Assembly (NCBI GenBank): GCA_002425245.1
Contig: DILW01000161.1
Location: 1-15,122 of the forward strand
Source: Betaproteobacteria bacterium UBA5582
GTDB taxonomy: Bacteria; Pseudomonadota; Gammaproteobacteria; Burkholderiales; Rhodocyclaceae
DNA: 15,122 nt
Direction of reading: 5' to 3'
In this document: positions 7,630 through 12,695 of the stretch, piece by piece
Layout of the letters: every line of letters starts with the position of its first letter
Numbering within the stretch: position 1 is the first letter of the stretch
Notes under the pieces: generated by a model
Databases searched by the model: none
The model's input: the letters and a program-made list of their open reading frames with translations, nothing else
Told to the model about the DNA's origin: nothing
Position numbers and translations under genes: made by a program

Positions 7630-7641
7630 CGCCCGCTTCAC

Positions 7642-7657
7642 TGCATAAGCCGTGCCA
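7642..7657 (-). promoter_or_regulatory. Sigma54 (-24/-12) promoter of the rnf operon
   Basis: Read on the minus strand the element is TGGCAC-GGCTT-ATGCA, against the consensus TGGCAC-N5-TTGCW. The -24 half is perfect and the essential GG and GC are 10 bases apart; only the first T of TTGC differs. The predicted transcript start is near 7631, about 25 bases before rnfA. The NifA-like site at 7742-7757 would be centred near -118, a usual distance. Confidence 0.65.
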
Positions 7658-7707
7658 CCCCGCCGTCATCCCCTTTCACGCCCTTCTGGCACCGTTTACG
7701 GGGCAAA

Positions 7708-7724
7708 AGCACCAATTCGGTGCA
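7708..7724. promoter_or_regulatory. NtrC-type binding site
   Basis: The sequence contains the dyad GCACC-N5-GGTGC, read on the minus strand as TGCACC-GAATT-GGTGCT. The glnA-type NtrC consensus is TGCACC-N5-GGTGCA, so 11 of 12 defined positions match. It is centred about 130 bases upstream of the predicted nifL transcript start and about 85 upstream of that of rnfA, both plausible for an activator of sigma54 promoters. NtrC activation of nifLA is established in Klebsiella; here it is inferred. Confidence 0.55.
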
Positions 7725-7741
7725 AAACAGGCAAAACAATT

Positions 7742-7757
7742 TGTCGCAAAGGCAACA
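7742..7757. promoter_or_regulatory. NifA upstream activator sequence between rnfA and nifL
   Basis: TGTCGCAAAGGCAACA fits TGT-N10-ACA and shares 13 of 16 positions with the site at 840-855. It sits between two divergent sigma54-type elements, centred near -118 from rnf and near -98 from nifL, so one symmetric site could serve both directions. Positioning is more persuasive than the motif alone, because a bare TGT-N10-ACA is expected a few times by chance in a window of this size. Confidence 0.6.
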
Positions 7758-7776
7758 GGGAAATTGTCGATTTCCC
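7758..7776. repeat. Perfect 7-bp inverted repeat, possible operator
   Basis: GGGAAAT (7758-7764) and ATTTCCC (7770-7776) are exact inverted copies around a 5-base spacer, directly touching the NifA-like site. It is not followed by a T-run, so it is not a terminator, and it lies upstream of both predicted transcript starts. An operator for an unidentified dimeric regulator is the most natural reading, but no protein can be named. Confidence 0.4.
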
Positions 7777-7821
7777 ACCGAAACCGCCACACAGCACCAC
7801 ACCGGGAAAAAACCCGAGACA

Positions 7822-7837
7822 CGGCATGGATTCTGCT
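7822..7837 (+). promoter_or_regulatory. Candidate sigma54 promoter of nifLA
   Basis: The element CGGCAT-GGATT-CTGCT keeps the essential GG and GC 10 bases apart and most of the -12 box (TGCT), but departs from TGGCAC-N5-TTGCW at three positions. It would start transcription near 7848, 36 bases before the nifL ATG. A weak IHF-like match lies between it and the NifA-like site, around 7760-7772. It is weaker than the other two sigma54 elements, consistent with modest expression of a regulator. Confidence 0.4.
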
Positions 7838-7883
7838 TGCAGTCCTGGAGAGAGCCATCGCTGCCTTACTACGGAGTCAAACC

Positions 7884-9422
7884 ATGTCGGCCCAGCCCAT
7901 CGCCCAGCCCAAGCCCCTGCAGGAGAGCCAGTTGCAGGAACTGCTTCCGCCCGAGGTCTATCACCAGGCCGTCAACCAGGCCGACCTGGCCATTTCGATC
8001 ACCGACCCGGCCGCACGCATTCTCTATGCCAATGACAGCTTCAGCCGGATCACCGGTTACAGCCCGGAGGATGTAGTCGGCCTCAACGAGTCCGTGCTCT
8101 CCAACCACACCACCCCGCCCGAGCTTTACGCCGACATGTGGGCCTCGCTCAAGGCCCGCCGCCCGTGGTCAGGCAAGCTGCTCAACAAGCGCAAGAGCGG
8201 CGACGTCTACCTCGCCGAACTGTCGATCACGCCGGTGCTCGACAAGAAAGGCGAGGTCACCCATTTCCTCGGCATGCACCGCGACATCACCGGCCTGCAT
8301 CAGCTGGAACGTACGGTACGCAACCAGAAGCAGTTGATCGAATCGGTGGTCGACGCCGCCCCGGTCGCCTTCGCCCTGCTCGACCCGACCGGCCGCGTGG
8401 TGCTCGACAACCACGCCTACAAGAAGCTGGTCAGCGACATGCGGGTCAAGGAGCCGGCGCACCGCCTGCTCGACGCATTGGCGCCGGAGTGGTACGAAAT
8501 CCTGGCCAGCGATCCCCAGCACTGCGAATTCAGCAACCGCGAGATGCGCCTGGACAGCCCCGGTGGCCGCGCCCGCTGGCTGTCGGTCAGCGCTTCGGTG
8601 ATCGACATGCACAGCGAGTGCGCCGACAGCTATTTCTGTGCTGCCGGCCAGCCCGGCCTGCTGCTGGTCATTTCCGACATCACCAACCTGCGCGAGGAAC
8701 AGGAGCGGGCCAAGGGCGCCGCGCTGAAGGCGTCGCTGGCCGACGAGGAGCGCACTGCGGCGATCCGCGAAGGCCTGTCGGCCGCCGTCTTCCGGCTGGA
8801 AGAACCGCTCAACATGATGGCTTCGGCAGTCGCCGTGCTCCAGCGCCGCGACCCAGCCAGCGCCGAGATGCTTCGCCAGGCGCTGGACAACAGCCGCGAG
8901 CACATCGAATCGCTGCGCCAGGTGATCCCGCAAAGCCCGCAGGAAATCGTCATCCGCGTCAATCTCAACGAAATCCTGCGCGAAGTCCTCGAAGTATGCA
9001 CGCCGCGCCTGCTCAAGGCCGGTATCACCGTCGACTGGCAACCCTCGGCCGTGCTGCCGCCCTTGAACGGACGGCCGCTGCAGCTGCGCATGCTGTTCAA
9101 GGCGCTGGTCGAAAACGCCATCGAGGCGATGAACGTCAAAGGCTGGCCGCGCCGCGAACTGCAGATTCGCAGCGAGGTGATCGACGACTGCATCCGCATC
9201 GCCATCCTCGACAGTGGTCCGGGCATCCCGCCTGAGTGGCGGCACAAGGCTTTCGAGCCCTTCTTCACGGCCAAGAACGGCAGCGGCAAGCACATCGGCA
9301 CCGGTCTGTCCCGCGCCCAGCAAGTCGTCGCCGACCACGGCGGCATCATCGATCTCGACGAAAGCCCGGCCGGCGGCTGCGCCGCCATCGTCGAATTCCG
9401 CGTCGACGGCGACCCGATCTGA
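7884..9422 (+). CDS. nifL: NifL, redox- and nitrogen-sensing anti-activator of NifA
   Basis: A 512-residue cytoplasmic flavoprotein that binds NifA and keeps it inactive when oxygen or fixed nitrogen is present. The ATG at 7884 has GGAG 8 bases upstream; the open frame extends further 5' but without support. PAS1 (about 25-140) contains the NifL-type signature AISITD...ILYAN...ITGYS...WSGKLLNKRKSGDVYLAEL...GMHRDIT and should carry FAD. PAS2 is about 155-270. A coiled linker leads to a kinase-like ATP domain with N-box NAIEAM (411-416), DSGPGIP (443-449) and GTGLS (472-476). At the usual phospho-acceptor place the sequence reads RLEEPLNMM, with no histidine, as expected for a protein that acts by contact and not by phosphotransfer. 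It is 14 bases upstream of nifA, so the two are co-transcribed. Confidence 0.95.
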   Translation: MSAQPIAQPKPLQESQLQELLPPEVYHQAVNQADLAISITDPAARILYANDSFSRITGYSPEDVVGLNESVLSNHTTPPELYADMWASLKARRPWSGKLLNKRKSGDVYLAELSITPVLDKKGEVTHFLGMHRDITGLHQLERTVRNQKQLIESVVDAAPVAFALLDPTGRVVLDNHAYKKLVSDMRVKEPAHRLLDALAPEWYEILASDPQHCEFSNREMRLDSPGGRARWLSVSASVIDMHSECADSYFCAAGQPGLLLVISDITNLREEQERAKGAALKASLADEERTAAIREGLSAAVFRLEEPLNMMASAVAVLQRRDPASAEMLRQALDNSREHIESLRQVIPQSPQEIVIRVNLNEILREVLEVCTPRLLKAGITVDWQPSAVLPPLNGRPLQLRMLFKALVENAIEAMNVKGWPRRELQIRSEVIDDCIRIAILDSGPGIPPEWRHKAFEPFFTAKNGSGKHIGTGLSRAQQVVADHGGIIDLDESPAGGCAAIVEFRVDGDPI

Positions 9423-9436
9423 GCAGGGCACACAGC

Positions 9437-11056
9437 ATGCACGAACACGAACACCACACCATCCACAGCGCCGACGAGTGCCCGCCCAGCGGCGGCTACT
9501 GCCGCACGCACGAGCTGAACATCCTCCTGCTGTCGGCGCTGTACGCGGTCAGCCGGGTACTCAGCCGCTCGCTCGCCTTCAACGAAACCCTGCACGACGT
9601 GCTGCGCGTGCTGCACGAGGAAGCGGGGCTGAGTCGCGGCCTGATCGGCGTGGTCAACGCCGAAAGCGGCAAGCTCGCCGTGCACACCATCTACAACCCC
9701 GACGGTCCAAGCGCCGACCCGGCCCAGTATGGCCCCGGCGAGGGCATCATCGGCCTGATCCTGGAAAAGCCGCGCACCTTCAAGCTGGAGCGCGTCGCCG
9801 ACGAGCCGCGCTTTCTCAACCGGGTCCGGCTCTACGCGCCCGAACTCCCTTTCATCGCTGTGCCGATCAAGGTCGGCGGCAACCTCCAGGGCGTCCTCGC
9901 GGTCCAGCCGGAAGCCCCGGAGGACGGCCTGCTTGAAGAACGCGCCCAGTTCGTCGAGATGGTCGCCAACCTGATCGGCCAGAGCCTCAAGCTGTCGCTC
10001 GAGGTCCAGCAGGAAAAATCGACCCTGGTCGAGGAACGCGACCTGCTCCGCCGTACCGTCCGTCACCAGCACGGTTTCGACAGCATGGTCGGGCGCTCGG
10101 CGGTGATGCGCCGGGTCTTCGAACAGGCGCGCATGGTCGCCAAGTGGAACACCACCGTACTGATCCGCGGCGAAACCGGCACTGGCAAGGAACTGATCGC
10201 CAACGCCATCCACTACAACTCGCCGCGCGCGCGCAACATGCTGGTCAAGCTCAACTGCGCAGCGCTGCCGGAAAACCTGCTCGAATCCGAACTCTTCGGC
10301 CACGAACGCGGCGCTTTCACCGGTGCCGTCGAAGCGCGCAAGGGCCGCTTCGAACAGGCCAATGGGGGCACCCTGTTCCTCGACGAAATCGGCGAAGTCT
10401 CTGCCGCCTTCCAGGCCAAACTGCTGCGCATCCTGCAGGAAGGCGAGTTCGAACGGGTCGGCGGCAGCAAGACGATCAAGGTGGACGTGCGCATCATCGC
10501 CGCCACCCACCGCGATCTGGAAACTGCCGTCGAAATGGGCGATTTCCGCGAGGATCTGTTCTACCGCCTGAACGTCATGCCGCTGTTCCTGCCGCCGCTA
10601 CGCGAACGGATCGAGGACATTCCCGAAATCGCCCGCCACCTGCTCGGCAAGATCGGCAACGACCAGAAACGCAAGCTCAACCTCACCGACATGGCCCAGC
10701 GCCGGCTGGCCAGCCACGACTGGCCGGGCAACGTGCGCGAACTGGAAAACTGCCTCGAACGCGCCGCCGTGCTCTCCGAGGACGGCCAGATCGACGTCGA
10801 CCTGATCCGCTTCCCGAGCAGCCGCGAACGCGGCTCGGCCCGCCCGCTGAAAACCGTCGCGCCGCCCCCCGAAGCGCCGAGCAGCGCGCCCGAGGTGGAC
10901 ATCAACGACCCGTCCCTGTCCGAACGCGAGCGCGTCATCGCCGCGCTCGAACAGGCCGGCTGGGTGCAGGCCAAGGCCGCCCGCATCCTCGGCATGACGC
11001 CGCGCCAGATTGCCTATCGCATCCAGACGCTGAACATCGAGGTCAAGCAGTTCTGA
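9437..11056 (+). CDS. nifA: NifA, sigma54-dependent activator of nif genes
   Basis: A 539-residue enhancer-binding protein. An N-terminal GAF domain (about 30-185) is followed by an AAA+ domain (about 215-450) with Walker A GETGTGKE (245-252), the sigma54-contact loop GAFTGA (292-297) and Walker B LFLDE (313-317). A proline-rich linker and a C-terminal Fis-type helix-turn-helix (about 508-534, ending RQIAYRIQTLNI) complete it. The linker after the AAA+ domain lacks the C-x4-C pair of oxygen-sensitive NifA proteins, agreeing with oxygen control through NifL. Unusually, the N-terminus reads MHEHEHH and continues with C15, C22 and H25, a possible metal site. The start is secure because no in-frame alternative lies nearby. 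Confidence 0.96.
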   Translation: MHEHEHHTIHSADECPPSGGYCRTHELNILLLSALYAVSRVLSRSLAFNETLHDVLRVLHEEAGLSRGLIGVVNAESGKLAVHTIYNPDGPSADPAQYGPGEGIIGLILEKPRTFKLERVADEPRFLNRVRLYAPELPFIAVPIKVGGNLQGVLAVQPEAPEDGLLEERAQFVEMVANLIGQSLKLSLEVQQEKSTLVEERDLLRRTVRHQHGFDSMVGRSAVMRRVFEQARMVAKWNTTVLIRGETGTGKELIANAIHYNSPRARNMLVKLNCAALPENLLESELFGHERGAFTGAVEARKGRFEQANGGTLFLDEIGEVSAAFQAKLLRILQEGEFERVGGSKTIKVDVRIIAATHRDLETAVEMGDFREDLFYRLNVMPLFLPPLRERIEDIPEIARHLLGKIGNDQKRKLNLTDMAQRRLASHDWPGNVRELENCLERAAVLSEDGQIDVDLIRFPSSRERGSARPLKTVAPPPEAPSSAPEVDINDPSLSERERVIAALEQAGWVQAKAARILGMTPRQIAYRIQTLNIEVKQF

Positions 11057-11072
11057 GCCCGACACTCGACAC

Positions 11073-11088
11073 TGTCGTAAACACGACA
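11073..11088 (+). promoter_or_regulatory. NifA upstream activator sequence for the ferredoxin-flavodoxin operon
   Basis: TGTCGTAAACACGACA is a TGT-N10-ACA site with an extended TGTCG/CGACA dyad, 16 bases past the nifA stop. It is centred near -77 of the predicted start of the sigma54 promoter at 11132-11147, with an IHF-like site in between, the standard layout of a NifA-activated promoter. Confidence 0.8.
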
Positions 11089-11102
11089 ACACAAACACGC
11101 CG

Positions 11103-11115
11103 CAAGCCATTGAAA
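11103..11115 (-). promoter_or_regulatory. IHF-like binding site
   Basis: The minus strand reads TTTCAATGGCTTG, matching the IHF consensus WATCAA-N4-TTR at 8 of 9 defined positions. It lies between the NifA site and the sigma54 promoter, where DNA bending is needed to bring activator and polymerase together. Confidence 0.45.
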
Positions 11116-11131
11116 ACGTTCGAATAAGCGC

Positions 11132-11147
11132 TGGCACCATCCTTGCA
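11132..11147 (+). promoter_or_regulatory. Sigma54 (-24/-12) promoter
   Basis: TGGCAC-CATCC-TTGCA is a perfect match to the consensus TGGCAC-N5-TTGCW. Transcription is predicted to start near 11158, 18 bases before the ferredoxin ATG. It should drive the ferredoxin, nifZ-like, nifF and unknown 101-residue genes as one operon. Confidence 0.9.
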
Positions 11148-11175
11148 ACGCCCAGGCATCAACAAGGAGATCACC

Positions 11176-11505
11176 ATGCCCAAACCGAAGAAACACGTCC
11201 TCGTTTGCGTCCAGGGCCGGCCCGCCGGTCACCCGCGCGGTTCCTGCCAGGAAAAGGGCTGCAGCCAGACCTGGCAAGCTTTCCAGGACGAATTCACCGC
11301 CCGCAACCTGTGGAACGCCGGCTTCCAGCTGACCAACACCGGCTGCCTCGGCCCCTGTCATCTCGGCACCAGCGTCATCGTCTATCCGGAAGGCACCATG
11401 TACGTCGGCGTCAAACCTCAGGATGTCGGCGCCATCATCGACGAGGACCTGATGTTCGACCAGCCGGTCGAGCGCCTCAAGGCCCCCGCCGACGTCTGGG
11501 CCTGA
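11176..11505 (+). CDS. Shethna-I-type [2Fe-2S] ferredoxin (thioredoxin-like fold)
   Basis: A 109-residue soluble protein of the thioredoxin-like ferredoxin family, closely similar to Azotobacter Shethna protein I, with which it shares HVLVCVQGRPAGHPRGSC and TGCLGPC. The ATG at 11176 follows AAGGAGA. The expected cluster ligands are C11, C24, C57 and C61. An extra cysteine, C29, lies close to C24 and could substitute as a ligand. It is the first gene after a NifA/sigma54 promoter, so it should be made under nitrogen-fixing conditions. An electron-transfer role near nitrogenase is inferred; other members have been linked to conformational protection or redox buffering. Confidence 0.9.
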   Translation: MPKPKKHVLVCVQGRPAGHPRGSCQEKGCSQTWQAFQDEFTARNLWNAGFQLTNTGCLGPCHLGTSVIVYPEGTMYVGVKPQDVGAIIDEDLMFDQPVERLKAPADVWA

Positions 11506-11509
11506 GACC

Positions 11510-11776
11510 ATGGAAACCGCCCTCTACGAAATCGGCGACCTGGTCTACGCCGCCGAAGACCTGTTCAACGACGGCGGCATGCCTGGCGTCGATGACGAGG
11601 ATGCGCTGCTGGTCCCCTCCGGCACGCGCGGCGTGGTGGTGCATTTCGGCCATACCGAACTCGAACCGAAACAGGAAATCTATCTGGTGCGCTTCGAGAA
11701 CGGTCCCGACGGCACGCTCGGCGACCCGATCGGCGTGCTGCCCGAGGAACTGACGCAGGAAGTTGCAAAGGCCTGA
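11510..11776 (+). CDS. nifZ: NifZ family protein
   Basis: An 88-residue protein, short as is usual for the NifZ core. The core pattern is visible: an opening YEIGDLVYAAEDLFNDGGMPGVDD, then LLVPSGTRGVVVHFG and an IYLVRFE strand, ending with PIGVLPEEL. This is the small SH3-like domain of NifZ, which in Azotobacter and Klebsiella helps mature the P-cluster of the MoFe protein. It sits 4 bases after the ferredoxin stop and 1 base before nifF. The symbol is given by family; a second NifZ-like paralogue elsewhere in the genome is possible, so this copy may not be the principal NifZ. Confidence 0.75.
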   Translation: METALYEIGDLVYAAEDLFNDGGMPGVDDEDALLVPSGTRGVVVHFGHTELEPKQEIYLVRFENGPDGTLGDPIGVLPEELTQEVAKA

Positions 11777-11777
11777 G

Positions 11778-12311
11778 ATGGACAGGATCGGCATCTTCTT
11801 CGGCACCGATACCGGGCGCACCCGGCTGATCGCCAAGCAGATCGCCAAAAAGCTCGGCGAGCTCGCCGCCGCGCCGGTCAACATCGGCCGCGCGACGCTC
11901 GCCAACTTTCTTGCTCATGAGCGCCTGATCGTCGGCAGCCCGACCCTGGGCGACGGCGAACTGCCCGGCGAATCGACCGGCCTGAGCCAGCCGAGCTGGG
12001 AGGAGTTCCTGCCGCAACTGGCCGACGCCGACCTGTCCGGCAAGACCATCGCCATCTTCGGCCTCGGCGACCAGCAGAAATACCCGGAGGAGTTCGTCGA
12101 CGCCATCGGCATCCTCCACGATGCCTTCGTCGCCCGCGGGGCGACGGTGGTTGGCCGCTGGCCGGTGGCCGGTTACGAATTCAAGGCCTCGCGGGCGGTC
12201 GACGGCGAGCATTTCCTCGGTCTGGCCATCGACCAGCACCACCAGGCGATGCTCAGCGAAAGCCGCATCGACGCCTGGCTGGAACAGATCAAGCCGGAGT
12301 TGCTGCGATGA
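11778..12311 (+). CDS. nifF: Nif-type flavodoxin, candidate electron donor to nitrogenase
   Basis: A 177-residue long-chain flavodoxin. The FMN phosphate loop GTDTGRT (9-15) and the flavin-edge loops SPTLGDGELP (54-63) and GLGDQQKYPEEFVDAIG (95-111) are all present. The ATG at 11778 is one base after the nifZ stop; an upstream TTG in frame would overlap nifZ and is not favoured. Position within a NifA-controlled operon beside rnf and a ferredoxin supports a role in carrying electrons from Rnf (or pyruvate) to the nitrogenase Fe protein. The stop overlaps the next gene by four bases (ATGA). Confidence 0.92.
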   Translation: MDRIGIFFGTDTGRTRLIAKQIAKKLGELAAAPVNIGRATLANFLAHERLIVGSPTLGDGELPGESTGLSQPSWEEFLPQLADADLSGKTIAIFGLGDQQKYPEEFVDAIGILHDAFVARGATVVGRWPVAGYEFKASRAVDGEHFLGLAIDQHHQAMLSESRIDAWLEQIKPELLR

Positions 12312-12613
12312 ACACCAACCCCTGGTCGCTGCCCAAGGATCGCTCGCTACGCCGCCTGCTGGTCAGCCTCGACGAGAAGCTGGGCGACGCCTGCGACGTC
12401 GCCCCCGACGACGGAGTCGATCCCAACATCGTCACCCTGCGCCACAACGAACTCGCCAGCCTGCGCGCCCACGTCTACCTGCACGGCCAGCGCCCCGGCA
12501 CCTACGGCGTCTTCTTCGAATACCCGCACCCGGTGCCCGGCATCCTCGAAACCGAGGAAAACCTGCCGCTACCGAAGGTCCTGGCCAGCCTGGCCCTGCA
12601 TTTCGACGCCTGA
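12308..12613 (+). CDS. Small unknown protein at the end of the nif redox operon
   Basis: A 101-residue soluble protein starting within the nifF stop (ATGA), so it is translationally coupled. No cysteine pair, membrane segment or nucleotide motif is evident; only one cysteine is present (DACDV). The region TLRHNELASLRAHVYLHGQRPGTYGVFFEYP looks like a helix followed by strands, and the acidic VPGILETEENLPLPKVLASLALHF looks helical. I do not recognise the family. Its place makes a nitrogen-fixation accessory role likely, but this is context only. Confidence 0.85.
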   Translation: MNTNPWSLPKDRSLRRLLVSLDEKLGDACDVAPDDGVDPNIVTLRHNELASLRAHVYLHGQRPGTYGVFFEYPHPVPGILETEENLPLPKVLASLALHFDA

Positions 12614-12695
12614 ATTTCGTTGCCGGCAGCGCCCCGGTCGGCATCTTGCCTTGCGTTATACTCGGAACCATCCTCCCTTCACGCCTGCGCCTGCC

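Noticed and set aside
7803..7816. CGGG-AAAAAA-CCCG mini-hairpin upstream of nifL
   Set aside because: The four-pair stem and A-loop are compatible with chance, and it lies just upstream of the predicted nifL sigma54 element with no motif I can assign.
8630..10510. Minus-strand open frame of 626 codons opposite nifL and nifA
   Set aside because: It is antisense to two clearly recognised genes and shows no domain or plausible ribosome site. Long antisense frames are common at this G+C content.
12636..12662. Possible promoter of the NMT1-GGDEF gene
   Set aside because: A GG-N10-GC pair (12636-12649) and a TATACT box (12657-12662) are both present. However, the -24 box is otherwise poor and no -35 box is at a usable distance, so neither reading is strong enough to annotate.
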